A stretch of 64,000 bases of DNA from JAJRTE01 sp964418585 (GTDB taxonomy: Bacteria > Myxococcota_A > UBA796 > JAJRTE01), in contig CAYQMG010000054.1 of NCBI GenBank assembly GCA_964418585.1, positions 1 through 64,000 on the forward strand. Reading direction: 5' to 3'. Shown here piece by piece: positions 1 to 9,187 of this stretch. Each line of letters opens with the position of its first letter. Positions within the stretch are counted from its first letter, which is position 1. The notes beneath the pieces were generated by a model, which was not told where the DNA came from, did not search any database, and was given only the letters and a program-made list of their open reading frames with translations. A program made the position numbers and the translations under genes.

Positions 1-178
1 AGCTCGACGACATCCTGCCCGGCGTATCACCGTTCCGGGCTCCCGGGAGACACCTCGCGGGTCCCGGAAGTACGAACTCAGCAGTAGAACACAGTATACT
101 CGATTCCGAATTTCGATCGGACCGGATTCCGATCCGCGCCCGTGCGGGGTCCACGCAGAGGTTGTCGGCACAGGCGGG
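1..178. other. left-edge non-coding stretch with inverted repeat
   Basis: No convincing gene is seen here. Positions 115-121 (GATCGGA) and 128-134 (TCCGATC) form a perfect 7-bp inverted repeat around a 6-nt loop, about 45 bases past the stop of the minus-strand MarR gene. It could be a weak terminator for that operon, but no clear T run follows it on the minus strand. Confidence 0.35.
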
Positions 179-742
179 CTACCTGGAAGCGCCGTTCTCT
201 TCCTGGTTGATGTAGTCGAGGACTCTTCGAAGCAGAGTGAGGAAGGCCCGGGCTTCCTCGTGGTCGAGGCGGTCGAGCGCGCGACGGACCTTGTCGAAGG
301 AGGATCCGGGGAGGCTGGCACAGAGGCGCTTTCCCTGAGCCGTGAGTGCCACGTGCACGACCCGCCGGTCGGCGTTTCCGCGGATACGGGTCACATGGCC
401 ATCGCGCTCGAGGCGGTCGACGATCCCGGAGACCGTGGAGGTACGAAGGAGCAGCTTTTCCGCCAGGGTGCCGATTGGGAGACTGCCCCATTCGTCGAGG
501 GCCTTGAGCACGCCGGACTGAGGCACGGTCACGCCGAACCGTTCCAGGTACTCGTGAGACTGTTGCCGGGAACGTGCCACGAGTTGAATCAGGTCCTCGA
601 GGATCTGGCCACTCGCGTCCCGGATTTCCGTGGGTGAAATGTCTTGCAAGTCTTCTGTCATGAGCGTGGAAACAGATGGGACAGGAAATCGATGGTTTCT
701 CACAGCCTGCCCAACGCGACGCCTGGTGTCAAGCGGTTTCAT
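179..742 (-). CDS. MarR family transcriptional regulator
   Basis: A 187-residue protein of the MarR type: dimeric winged-helix DNA-binding proteins that usually repress nearby genes until a small ligand binds. The helix-turn-helix lies in the middle (GSLPIGTLAEKLLLRTSTVS, near residues 86-105) and is followed by the wing, with the family-typical DRLERDGHVTR and RVVHVALTAQG segments. The ATG at 742 overlaps the stop of the upstream CNNM-like gene as ATGA and has GGGAGGGG upstream, so translational coupling is likely. It gives a 28-residue extension before a second possible ATG at 661 that would match normal family length. TGTCAA at 728-733 (TTGACA on the coding strand) could allow a shorter transcript starting near 661. 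The ligand and target genes cannot be read from the sequence; control of the two CBS transporters is a guess from synteny. Confidence 0.85.
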   Translation of the reverse strand: MKPLDTRRRVGQAVRNHRFPVPSVSTLMTEDLQDISPTEIRDASGQILEDLIQLVARSRQQSHEYLERFGVTVPQSGVLKALDEWGSLPIGTLAEKLLLRTSTVSGIVDRLERDGHVTRIRGNADRRVVHVALTAQGKRLCASLPGSSFDKVRRALDRLDHEEARAFLTLLRRVLDYINQEENGASR

Positions 743-2037
743 CGGTGGCGCCCCCCTCCCGCCCAGGTTCGGGATCCGGTTCGACGGTGTCGTGACGAAT
801 CGACCGGGGGCTTGACCGTGAGGTGAACTTCCTTGATGGCCCGGTCAGTGGCCTTGCGAACTGTGAACATCAGGGGGCCATGAATCACGATCTCGCCGAC
901 CCGGGGAATCCGTCCCACCTGGGCGAGTATCAGGCCTCCCACCGTTTCGTAGTCTCCCTCGGGAAGTGCAATTCCAAGTTCTTCCGCCAACTTGTGGACG
1001 CGGAGTCGGGCATTGATCAGGTATTCGTCCGGGCCGAGCTGCTGCAGGTCTCGCACATGGCGGTCGTACTCGTCCTCGATGTCCCCCACGATCTGCTCCA
1101 GGATATCCTCGATGGAGATCAGACCGACCGCCCCGCCATACTCATCAACCACAATGGCCACTCCGATATGCGCCTTCTGCAACTCGGCGAGGACCGCGTC
1201 GATGGAACCCGACTCGGGGACGTGCTTGCAGCGGCGCATGAGCGTGCTGACCGGTGCATCGACATCTTCGGCATAGAGGACATCAAAGGCGTAGAGGATC
1301 CCCACCATGTTGTCGATCCGATCGGCATAAACCGGTAGGCGGGAGAGTCCCTCCTTGACGAAGACCGCGATGGCATCCGACAGAGGAGCCGTTCTGGCGA
1401 TGGCCCGCACTTCGATCAGAGGCACCATCACCTCCTCCACCTTGGTCTCGGAAAAGTCGAGAACCCTGCTGAGCATCTGTCGCTCCAACGGGTTGATCTC
1501 CTCACCGGCATCCTCCTTGAGCATGCTCTTCAATTCCTCGCGCGTCACAAAGTAGTGGAGCCCGGCAGGGTACTGGAACACCCGGGTGAACAGCCCTCCC
1601 ACGGCACCGACCACGGCCAGCAGAGGAAAAAACAGCAGCGCGAACAGGCGCAAGGGCCATTTCAAGATCCGGGCCAGCGTCGACACCCGGGCTCGCGCCC
1701 ATCCTCGAGGGATCAATTCCCCGAACATCGACAGGCTGAGCCCCAGAACCACGCCTCCGAGCCACCAGGGCACGGTGGGAAGATGGCTCTCGAGCAGGAA
1801 GGCGGCAACCGTCGCGGTTCCGATGGTGGACAGCATGGACCCGACCAGGACCGTGCCCTGAGCACGCTCTCGAGACATCCCCCACAGAGTGTCCGGCGCA
1901 TTTCCGTCTTCGCCGTCCTCGCCCTCGTCCCGCCGCGTGATGTCCATCGATGCAGCCACCAGTTCGGCCGCTGCGAACAGCGCACGAAGCAGGAACCCCA
2001 GTGCCATGAGGCCGACCAATGTGCCGCTACTCTCCAT
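739..2037 (-). CDS. CNNM/CorC-like membrane protein with CBS pair
   Basis: A 432-residue member of the HlyC/CorC (CNNM, DUF21) family, integral membrane proteins linked to Mg2+/Co2+ transport or efflux. It has about four N-terminal hydrophobic segments (residues 1-135), then a CBS pair (about 200-325, with FSETKVEEVMVPLIEVRAI and VDEYGGAVGLISIEDILEQI) that normally senses adenine nucleotides, then a C-terminal CorC_HlyC domain (about 340-420, YETVGGLILAQVGRIP). The ATG at 2037 is preferred over a GTG six bases upstream because a G-rich Shine-Dalgarno sits in front of it. The gene overlaps the end of the next CNNM-like gene by 11 bases, and its own stop overlaps the MarR start, so three genes form one unit. 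A membrane role is secure; the transported ion is not. Confidence 0.88.
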   Translation of the reverse strand: MESSGTLVGLMALGFLLRALFAAAELVAASMDITRRDEGEDGEDGNAPDTLWGMSRERAQGTVLVGSMLSTIGTATVAAFLLESHLPTVPWWLGGVVLGLSLSMFGELIPRGWARARVSTLARILKWPLRLFALLFFPLLAVVGAVGGLFTRVFQYPAGLHYFVTREELKSMLKEDAGEEINPLERQMLSRVLDFSETKVEEVMVPLIEVRAIARTAPLSDAIAVFVKEGLSRLPVYADRIDNMVGILYAFDVLYAEDVDAPVSTLMRRCKHVPESGSIDAVLAELQKAHIGVAIVVDEYGGAVGLISIEDILEQIVGDIEDEYDRHVRDLQQLGPDEYLINARLRVHKLAEELGIALPEGDYETVGGLILAQVGRIPRVGEIVIHGPLMFTVRKATDRAIKEVHLTVKPPVDSSRHRRTGSRTWAGGGRHR

Positions 2038-3319
2038 CCCCACCCCCCTCGTCCGAACCGTCCCCGCCCCCCTCCAGTTTGCGAACCCGGATACGGACGA
2101 GCCGAGCCCCTTCGAGTTCGACCACCTCGAACGCCACGCCCCCCCGCTCGATCACGGCGCCCTTTTCCGGCAGGGTGCCCACATGCTCCAACAAGAAACC
2201 GCCCACCGTAAACACGTCGTCGTCATCCGGGGTGAGCGTCACGCCCAGCACCTCACACAGGTCCTCCAGACTCATGTGCGCCTGAACGAGCAGGCTCCCG
2301 TCTTCAAGCCGCGTGTAGTCTGGTTCCTCCACGTCGTGCTCGTCCAGCATCACCCCGAAGAGTTCCTCCAGAAGGTCGTCCATGGTGACCAGGCCGGCCA
2401 CGCCGCCATATTCATCCACCACCACGGCCATGTGGATCCTCTGGCTCTGAAACTCCCGAAACAGCTCATCCACTTTCTTGGTCACCGGCACGAAATAGAC
2501 CGGGTGCAGAAGTTCTTTCAGGGTGCGCTTGCCCACGCCTTCCCGAAATCGCAACGTGAGCAGGTCCTTGGTGTAGAGGATGCCGAGCACGTTGTCCAGG
2601 TTCCCCTTGTAAATGGGCACGCGCGACAGGCGGTGGCCCCGAATGCCCTCGAGGATCCGGTCGAACGGGGTGGCGATGGAGAACCCCACGATCTCGGTGC
2701 GAGGCGTCATGACTTCGCCGGCCACGATGTCGCCGAAATCGAACACATTGTGGATAAGTTCGCGCTCTTGCTCCCGCAACGCCCCCTTCTCCTCGCCAAT
2801 GTCCACCAGGGTCTTGAACTCCGACTCCTCCAGTCGCCGCGTCCTCGAGGCAGGCAGGCCCATCAAGCGCATGAGTGCTTCGCTGATCCGACGCATGGGC
2901 CACATGATGGGGCGGGTGATGGCGACCAGGACCTGGAGCGGCACGGCGAGGAGGTAGGCGCTCTGACGCGGATACCGGGAGGCGAGGGCGCGCGGGAGGA
3001 GGAGGCAGAGGAGGAGGATGGAGAATGGAGCAATGGCCAGGGTCCACCACCCATGCTCGGAGCCACAGATGTCGAGGATGAGGGCGGCGATGCCCAGGGT
3101 CAGCCCCACAATGCCAAGTTCCCCGGCGACCTGGAGCGTGAACACAAACCGGCGAGGAGACTCGAGGAGATACCGCAACGCCCTGGCCGCCCGGGAACCA
3201 GCGCCGAGCAAGGCGTTTCGGTCCGGCCCGGACAGGGCGAAAAAGGCGGCCTCGGCAGCAGACAGGGCGGCGGTAAGCACGGCCAGGAGCGAAACGGCCA
3301 GGACAGTCGATACAGCCAT
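2027..3319 (-). CDS. CNNM/CorC-like membrane protein with CBS pair (tandem paralogue)
   Basis: A 430-residue paralogue of the following gene with the same plan: hydrophobic DUF21 region (about 1-140, starting LAVSLLAVLTAALSAAEAAF), CBS pair (about 195-320, including VVVDEYGGVAGLVTMDDLLE) and CorC_HlyC domain (about 335-415, FTVGGFLLEHVGTLPEKGAV). The C-terminus is a Gly/Asp/Glu-rich tail (GGGDGSDEGGGDGE) that the paralogue lacks. The pair looks like an old tandem duplication, since domain order is conserved but sequence is well diverged. Such neighbours may form hetero-oligomers; this is inference. The start is the ATG after GTAGTTTCG; no strong ribosome site is visible. Confidence 0.87.
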   Translation of the reverse strand: MAVSTVLAVSLLAVLTAALSAAEAAFFALSGPDRNALLGAGSRAARALRYLLESPRRFVFTLQVAGELGIVGLTLGIAALILDICGSEHGWWTLAIAPFSILLLCLLLPRALASRYPRQSAYLLAVPLQVLVAITRPIMWPMRRISEALMRLMGLPASRTRRLEESEFKTLVDIGEEKGALREQERELIHNVFDFGDIVAGEVMTPRTEIVGFSIATPFDRILEGIRGHRLSRVPIYKGNLDNVLGILYTKDLLTLRFREGVGKRTLKELLHPVYFVPVTKKVDELFREFQSQRIHMAVVVDEYGGVAGLVTMDDLLEELFGVMLDEHDVEEPDYTRLEDGSLLVQAHMSLEDLCEVLGVTLTPDDDDVFTVGGFLLEHVGTLPEKGAVIERGGVAFEVVELEGARLVRIRVRKLEGGGDGSDEGGGDGE

Positions 3320-3388
3320 GATGGGCCACCCGCGTAGTTTCGAACCATGGAGCGAGACAACCGGCGACAGGCCGCCTGACGGACTGGA

Positions 3389-4729
3389 TCAGCCACCGTC
3401 CGTTTCAGGCTGTTCTGGAGCCGGTACCAGTTGCTCGAACCGTTCTCGGTGCACCGTTATGACGAAAAGTTCCTTTTTCAGTTCGCCGTGGTCGTCGAAC
3501 GCGATCGTGCCCGTGGCGCCGGAGAACCCTTTCATCGTGGAGAGACGACGCAACAGCCCGGCCCGGTCGAGCGGACGCGCGCGCAGCAAGGAGCAAAGGA
3601 GGGCAACGGAATCGTAGCCGACAGCGGCGAAGATCTCGGGCTTGCGGCCGTGGACCCGCTGGAACTCCCCCACAAAGGCCCGGACCACGGGGTCCGGACT
3701 CTGGGAAAAGAAGTTGTCCACGAACAAACATCCCTCGACGTAGTCCCCCCCCTGCAGAATGAAATCCGGAGAATTCCACGCACTGGTGCCCAACAGACGG
3801 ACAGGCGTCTGCTTCTTGTCCGGCGCGAACTTGCCCACCGGGAATTCCGCATAGGCCAGACTCGCCGCAAGCAGCGCCGCTGCTCCGTACTGATCGGGCA
3901 CGAACACGGCATCGAAGTCCACAATCGGCGGCAGTTCGTAAGGCTTTTTCGGTGGCTCACGCCCCGCCTTGCGATACGCCTCCCGCATCTGCCGGGTCCC
4001 TTCCTCGAGTTCCTGGCGGCGAAGATCCAGATAGTACTTCCGTCCCAACTTCCTGGCCACCTCGAGAAAATCCTTGGTCCCCGGTGGATAGGATTCCACA
4101 CCCCGAATCTCCCCCCCTCGCGCCACCACCTCGTCCCAAAACAGGGCCGCGGCCTCCATCCAGTACCTCTGTTGTGGATAGACGATGGCAAACCGCCTGA
4201 GTTCCAGCACGTCCATGGCGTAGGCCACCAGGGTCCTCACCTGAAACTCGAGGGTCATGAAGTTTCGATAGACATAATTCCCGAGAAACGGTACGTCCCG
4301 CTTCTGGGACAGGATCACCAGGGGCACCTCGAGTTCTGCGGCGGCAATGGCGGCGGCGTCCACGGTGGCGCTCACCAGGGGACCGATGATGGCCACCACG
4401 TGCTCCTCCTCCACCAACTCATGAACCGCCTGCTCGGTAAGCGCGGGGTCATCCTTGGTGTCGCGGTAGACCACCGTGAAAGGTCCCATGGGGGACGGTG
4501 CCTGCTGCTCGAGAGCCAGTTCCATGCCCCTTCGAACCTCTTCGCCCACCGGAGCGAACCGCCCTGACAGGGGAAGAAGCACGCCGATCCGTGTCGGGTC
4601 CACCGGGGACGGGGATAGAGGCTCGGCCCACAGCCATTGAACGGGTGCGCAGCAAACCAGCGCGACAACCATCCACACGCCCGCGAGACCCCGTCCGGGC
4701 GCGGTTTTCCCGGGTTTCCTCCCGTTCAT
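3389..4729 (-). CDS. LIV-type periplasmic substrate-binding protein
   Basis: A 446-residue exported protein of the Peripla_BP_6 family, the solute receptors of branched-chain amino acid/amide ABC transporters and related sensors. The ATG at 4729 follows AGGAGGTGGGG and opens directly into a signal peptide (GLAGVWMVVALVCCAPVQWL), so the 21 upstream codons in the same frame are not used. Family landmarks are RIGVLLPLSGRFAPVGEEV at the start of the mature domain, a first lobe with VVAIIGPLVSATVDAAA, and FAAVGYDSVALL near the end. No permease or ATPase gene is adjacent, so it may serve a transporter encoded elsewhere or act in sensing. It lies 40 bases after dnaJ and may be read through from the chaperone genes. 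Confidence 0.82.
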   Translation of the reverse strand: MNGRKPGKTAPGRGLAGVWMVVALVCCAPVQWLWAEPLSPSPVDPTRIGVLLPLSGRFAPVGEEVRRGMELALEQQAPSPMGPFTVVYRDTKDDPALTEQAVHELVEEEHVVAIIGPLVSATVDAAAIAAAELEVPLVILSQKRDVPFLGNYVYRNFMTLEFQVRTLVAYAMDVLELRRFAIVYPQQRYWMEAAALFWDEVVARGGEIRGVESYPPGTKDFLEVARKLGRKYYLDLRRQELEEGTRQMREAYRKAGREPPKKPYELPPIVDFDAVFVPDQYGAAALLAASLAYAEFPVGKFAPDKKQTPVRLLGTSAWNSPDFILQGGDYVEGCLFVDNFFSQSPDPVVRAFVGEFQRVHGRKPEIFAAVGYDSVALLCSLLRARPLDRAGLLRRLSTMKGFSGATGTIAFDDHGELKKELFVITVHRERFEQLVPAPEQPETDGG

Positions 4730-4769
4730 CCCCACCTCCTGCGACCCGCGCTCCGGCCTTTCTTCAAGC

Positions 4770-5813
4770 TCATCCATTCTGCGCTCCCGCACTCCGCTTG
4801 AACGCCTCCAGAATGTGCCTCTGCTCGTCGGTCAGGTCGGTAGGGGTCTCCACCACGATGCGAACGTGGAGGTCGCCCCGCATGCGTTTCCCCCCCACCT
4901 CCGGCATGCCACGGCCCTTGAGGCGGAAAAGCTTGCCACTCTGGACGCCGGGGGGGAGATTGATCCGGGCAGGCCCATCGATGGTGGGCACCTCGATCTC
5001 GGCGCCGAGCGCGGCGTCGTAGAAGCTGACCCTGACATCACACAGCAGCTCTGTACCCTGCCTGCGAAACACCGGATGGTCCTTGACATGGACCACGACG
5101 AACAGGTCCCCGGGTTCCCCCTCCTGGTACCCGCCGTTCCCGCGGCCGCGCACCTTCAATCGCTGCCCGGTCTCCACCCCCGGAGGAATTCTCACCCGGA
5201 TGAGATCTTCATGCCGAAACCGACCGGTCCCCCCACACTTCCGACAAGGGGACACGATCTTGTATCCGGTTCCCTTACACGAGACACATGGTCGACGAAA
5301 GTTGAACACGCCACGCCGAGGCCGCACCTCACCCAACCCCTCACACGTGGGACAGGGCACCTTTCCGTCCTTGTCGCTCGCCCCGGTGCCTCGACACTGA
5401 TCGCATTCCTCGGTCCGATTCACCCGGATGGTCTTGTAGGTTCCGTGTCCCGCTTCCTCGAGCGTGATGGAGAGGTAGTACCGGAGATCTTCCCCCCGCT
5501 TCCGCCGGGGCATCTCCTGGCGGACAAAGGCCTCCATGAACTCGTTCACCACGTCCCGGACGCCTCGAGCCGACCCGCCGACATACCCGGGCCGGAAGGC
5601 CGAGGCACCGAACCGGTCGTATTGACGGCGCCGCTCCACGTCTCCCAGGATCTCGTAGGCACGGTGAACTTCCCTGAATCTCCGCTCGGCCAACGGATCG
5701 TTGGGATTGAGGTCCGGATGATACGTTCGGGCCAGTCTCCGGAAGGCCTTCTTGATTTCTTCCTGGGTGGCAGCCCGACGGACACCCAGCACGTCATATG
5801 GACTGCGGTTCAA
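4770..5813 (-). CDS. dnaJ: DnaJ co-chaperone (Hsp40)
   Basis: A 347-residue type I J-protein that presents unfolded clients to DnaK and stimulates its ATPase. The J domain (residues 1-70) carries the essential HPD in LARTYHPDLNP. The zinc domain follows with four CxxCxGxG motifs: CDQCRGTG, CPTCEGLG, CVSCKGTG and CRKCGGTG. The C-terminal client-binding region ends near ILEAFKRSAG. The Gly/Phe linker between the J and zinc domains is short and Arg/Gly-rich. Translation begins at a TTG six bases after the dnaK stop; no ATG fits the J-domain start, so a weak start coupled to dnaK is likely and may keep DnaJ below DnaK levels. Confidence 0.95.
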   Translation of the reverse strand: MNRSPYDVLGVRRAATQEEIKKAFRRLARTYHPDLNPNDPLAERRFREVHRAYEILGDVERRRQYDRFGASAFRPGYVGGSARGVRDVVNEFMEAFVRQEMPRRKRGEDLRYYLSITLEEAGHGTYKTIRVNRTEECDQCRGTGASDKDGKVPCPTCEGLGEVRPRRGVFNFRRPCVSCKGTGYKIVSPCRKCGGTGRFRHEDLIRVRIPPGVETGQRLKVRGRGNGGYQEGEPGDLFVVVHVKDHPVFRRQGTELLCDVRVSFYDAALGAEIEVPTIDGPARINLPPGVQSGKLFRLKGRGMPEVGGKRMRGDLHVRIVVETPTDLTDEQRHILEAFKRSAGAQNG

Positions 5814-5819
5814 GGCAAT

Positions 5820-7727
5820 CTACTCGTCTTCGATGTTGATCTCGACGTCCCCATCTCCCCCGTCCAGCAATGCAGCAGCGCTCTCCTCGTCCATCTCATC
5901 GACGACCTGAGACGCTTGCTCCGCCAGCGAGGCATACAGCAAATCGGCCAGTCGATAGCTCGCCTCCGAAAGGGTGGCGCTCGCCGCCTGCAAGACCTCG
6001 AGCTTCCCATCCTTCAGCGCTTCCCGGGCCTCCTCCAGCGCCCGCTCGAGCGCGCGTGCGTCCGCGCCGCTGAGCTGATCCTTAAACTGGTCATAGGATT
6101 TCTCCGCGGTGTAGATCAGCCCCTCCAGGTTGTTCCGGGCGTCCGCAATCTCCTTCTTGATCTCGTCCTCGGCCTTGTGCTCCTCGGCCTCCGCGATCAT
6201 GCGCTTGATCTCATCCTCGGTCAACCCGGACGATGCCTTGATCTGCACCGACTGAACCTGTCCCGTGCCCACGTCCTTTGCCGACACATGCACAATCCCG
6301 TTCGCGTCAATGTCGAACGTCACCTCGATCTGGGGCACTCCCCGCGGCGCCGGAGGAATGTTGTGCATCTCAAACCGCGCCAGACTCTTGTTGTCCGCGG
6401 CCATCTCCCGCTCACCTTGAAGCACATGGACCGACACCATCGGCTGATTGTCGAGCGCCGTTGTGAAGATCTGGCTCTTCCGCGTGGGGATGGTCGTGTT
6501 GCGTTCGATCAGTTTCGTGAACACACCGCCCGCCGTCTCGATCCCCAGTGAGAGCGGCGTCACGTCGAGCAGCAACACGTCCTTGACATCGCCCTTGAGC
6601 ACACTGCCCTGAATCGCGGCCCCCACGGCCACAACCTCGTCGGGATTGATCGACTTGTTGGGCTCCTGCTGGAAAATCTCCGCGACCTTCTCCTGGACCC
6701 TGGGCATGCGGGTCATGCCGCCCACCAGGATGACGGTATTGATCTGGCCGACCGTGAATCCGGAATCGGCCAACGCCTTGTGACACGGCTCGACGAGCCG
6801 GTCGATCAGGTCGTCCACCAGCCCCTCGAGCCGCGCCTTGGTCAAGGTGATGTTCAGGTGCTTCGGACCGGTCTCGTCCGCAGTGATGAACGGGAGGTTG
6901 ATGTCGGTCTCCACCGAACTCGACAACTCGTGCTTGGCCTTTTCCGCAGCCTCTTTCAGACGCTGCAACGCCATTTCGTCCTGCCGAAGGTCGAGGCCTG
7001 TCTGAGACTTGAATTCCTCCACCAGGTAGTCGATGATCCGCTGGTCGAAATCCTCGCCGCCCAGGAACGTGTCCCCGTTGGTGGACTTGACCTCGAACAC
7101 CCCGTCCCCGATCTCGAGGATGGAGATATCGAAGGTGCCGCCGCCGAGGTCGAAGACTGCGATACGCTCGTTGCGCTTCTTGGCCAGGCCATAGGCGAGG
7201 GAGGCGGCAGTGGGCTCGTTGATGATTCGCAAGACCTCGAGGCCGGCGATGCGACCGGCGTCCTTGGTGGCCTGACGTTGGGAGTCATTGAAGTAGGCGG
7301 GGACCGTGATGATGGCCTCCTTGACCTCCTCGCCCAGGTAGTCCTGGGCGGTCTGCTTCATCTTGTCCAGGATCATGGCCGAGATCTGGGGAGGAGAGAG
7401 CTTCCGGTCTCCGATATCGACCCAGGCATCCCCGTTCTCGGACGGCACGATCTTGTACGGGGAATGCTCCATGAACCGTTTCACTTCCGGCGAGTCGAAC
7501 TTCCTGCCGATCAACCGCTTGACCGCGAACAGGGTCCGGGACGGGTTTGTGACCGCTTGCCGCTTGGCGATCTGACCCACCAGGCGCTCGTCACTCTGCG
7601 TAAACGCGATCATCGAAGGCGTCGTACGACTGCCTTCGGAGTTCGGGATCACGACAGGTTCTCCTCCTTCGACCACGGCCACACACGAATTGGTCGTTCC
7701 GAGGTCGATGCCGATGACCAGGCTCAT
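5820..7727 (-). CDS. dnaK: DnaK chaperone (Hsp70)
   Basis: A 635-residue Hsp70. The nucleotide-binding domain opens with IGIDLGTTNSCVAVVEGG and contains the phosphate loop VFDLGGGTFDISILE and the adenosine motif VILVGGMTRMPRVQ. The substrate-binding domain carries DVTPLSLGIETAGGV, followed by the helical lid and an acidic C-terminal tail (DGDVEINIEDE). It refolds proteins in the cytoplasm with GrpE (nucleotide exchange) and DnaJ, both encoded on either side. The ATG at 7727 follows GGTGGAGGAGAAC and fits better than a possible start four codons earlier. Length is typical of the family. Confidence 0.97.
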   Translation of the reverse strand: MSLVIGIDLGTTNSCVAVVEGGEPVVIPNSEGSRTTPSMIAFTQSDERLVGQIAKRQAVTNPSRTLFAVKRLIGRKFDSPEVKRFMEHSPYKIVPSENGDAWVDIGDRKLSPPQISAMILDKMKQTAQDYLGEEVKEAIITVPAYFNDSQRQATKDAGRIAGLEVLRIINEPTAASLAYGLAKKRNERIAVFDLGGGTFDISILEIGDGVFEVKSTNGDTFLGGEDFDQRIIDYLVEEFKSQTGLDLRQDEMALQRLKEAAEKAKHELSSSVETDINLPFITADETGPKHLNITLTKARLEGLVDDLIDRLVEPCHKALADSGFTVGQINTVILVGGMTRMPRVQEKVAEIFQQEPNKSINPDEVVAVGAAIQGSVLKGDVKDVLLLDVTPLSLGIETAGGVFTKLIERNTTIPTRKSQIFTTALDNQPMVSVHVLQGEREMAADNKSLARFEMHNIPPAPRGVPQIEVTFDIDANGIVHVSAKDVGTGQVQSVQIKASSGLTEDEIKRMIAEAEEHKAEDEIKKEIADARNNLEGLIYTAEKSYDQFKDQLSGADARALERALEEAREALKDGKLEVLQAASATLSEASYRLADLLYASLAEQASQVVDEMDEESAAALLDGGDGDVEINIEDE

Positions 7728-7871
7728 GTTCTCCTCCACCCTCGTTTGTCTCTCGACTCCAAGGACTCACAACCGGCTCGGCCCATCCGCCGACTGCAGC
7801 CCCCGGTCTCTTCCGCTCCGCCCCCGCCCCCTGCTGCCACAGATACGACGTGCCTACCCCCTCCCGCGGGG

Positions 7872-8945
7872 TCAGGCTTCCCCGGACTCGCCCGGGTCCC
7901 CTTCCTCCGCCGATTCCGGCTCGCCACCCTCCACGCCGTTCCCCGTCACCGGCGCTCCCTCCCCAACCGCGTCATCCGTTTCCGACCGACCGACAGACGC
8001 GGAGGTCGACGCCTCCCCGGAAACCGAGGTCGACGCCGACGCCGGCGATTCCTTCTCCTCCAAATCCTCCGATACAGACTCCTCGCGCGGGGCTCGAGCC
8101 ACCGATACCAGGCTGGCCCGCAGCAACCGCCCATGCAGGAGATAGCCGCTCAATACCTCTCGCGCAATCGTATTGGGCGGATACTCGGTCGTCTCCTCCT
8201 CCCACATCGCCTCGTGAACAGCCGGATTGAAAGGCGTTCCACTACTCGACTCGATCCGCGTCACGTGAAACTTGCTCAGGCAACTCGACAACTGGACCAA
8301 CGTCATACGAACCCCCTCGAGCAGGGTGTCCAGATCCGCCTTCTCCTCGGCATGTTGCAACGCCCGCTCGAGATTGTCCACCACCGGCAAAAGCTCCCTC
8401 AGAAACTTCTCCGTCCCAAACAGCTCCAGTTCCTGTTTCTCTCGTTCAGCACGCTTCTTGAAATTCTCCAGGTCCGCGGCCGCCCGCAAGGCCATCTCGT
8501 AGTTGCGACGAGCTTCGCGCTCCTTCTCCTCCAAAGCCGCCTCAAGCTCGTTCCGCTCCTCGGTCAACGCCTTGATCTGAGTCCGAAGCTTCTCGATGAA
8601 CGCCTTGCCCACTCGACGCTTCGCCTTCCGCGCCGGATCCGCCTCCCCCTGCTGCTCAACCCCTCGCCCATCCAACGACCCGTCCACCGGAATTTGAACC
8701 GGCAGAGGTCCAGCAGGCGCTTCGCCCTCTCCCGACTCGAACAGGGTGTCCGGATCCAGGATGATCTCCTGCGTCTCCTCGCCCGTGGCCTCACTCTCTG
8801 AAGATTCGTTCATCTCCCGGACCTTGCGCCGACTGTACTTCTCCACACTCCGCAACGCCTCGGCGATGATGTCTTCCCGAATATCGGATTTCACGGAGGT
8901 AAACTCCCGGTTACTCATCAGGCGCGCAAGCTCCAGGAAGGCCAC
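7872..8945 (-). CDS. grpE: GrpE nucleotide-exchange factor with extended ends
   Basis: A 357-residue GrpE, nearly twice the usual 170-220. The conserved part, about residues 95-245, is a long coiled coil (ALTEERNELEAALEEKEREA, then RAAADLENFKKRAEREKQE) followed by the beta-wing (VEGVRMTLVQLSS to NTIAREVLSGYLLHGRLLR). It has an about 90-residue charged N-terminal extension and an about 100-residue Ser/Glu/Gly-rich tail with no recognised fold. The start is a GTG directly after GAGGAGG; an ATG nine codons later (8918) is an alternative. The gene is first of grpE-dnaK-dnaJ, with a promoter candidate at 9060-9088. No hrcA gene or CIRCE operator is nearby. Confidence 0.92.
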   Translation of the reverse strand: MAFLELARLMSNREFTSVKSDIREDIIAEALRSVEKYSRRKVREMNESSESEATGEETQEIILDPDTLFESGEGEAPAGPLPVQIPVDGSLDGRGVEQQGEADPARKAKRRVGKAFIEKLRTQIKALTEERNELEAALEEKEREARRNYEMALRAAADLENFKKRAEREKQELELFGTEKFLRELLPVVDNLERALQHAEEKADLDTLLEGVRMTLVQLSSCLSKFHVTRIESSSGTPFNPAVHEAMWEEETTEYPPNTIAREVLSGYLLHGRLLRASLVSVARAPREESVSEDLEEKESPASASTSVSGEASTSASVGRSETDDAVGEGAPVTGNGVEGGEPESAEEGDPGESGEA

Positions 8946-9059
8946 CCTCCTCGTGCACGCCGGACCTCATGATTACGCACCTGGTAGACTCGACTCGGAC
9001 ACACTGCCGGTGCCGGCAACTGTAGCCCACCGCCGATCTGGTGGGGGGAAATAGTATAT

Positions 9060-9088
9060 AGGGTAGAGTTCGTCCACGACATAGTCAA
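9060..9088 (-). promoter_or_regulatory. candidate grpE-dnaK promoter
   Basis: On the minus strand TTGACT (9083-9088) is separated by 17 bases from TACCCT (9060-9065), which runs on into TATATA. The same stretch also reads CTTGACT with a downstream CCCTATAT, close to a heat-shock sigma-32 -10 box, but the 19-base spacing is too long for that class. It lies about 115 bases before the grpE start. A housekeeping reading is simplest. Confidence 0.35.
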
Positions 9089-9187
9089 GCACGTTTTGGG
9101 TGCCCGATGGACCGGTCGGCACGACGAAGAGTCGAGCCCGGCCGACGCTCGACAAGGCAAGGAGGCCCTCTCGAAGTGACGGAGAGG

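Noticed and set aside
8946..9187. CIRCE operator or HrcA control of grpE
   Set aside because: No TTAGCACTC-N9-GAGTGCTAA type repeat is present and no hrcA gene is nearby.
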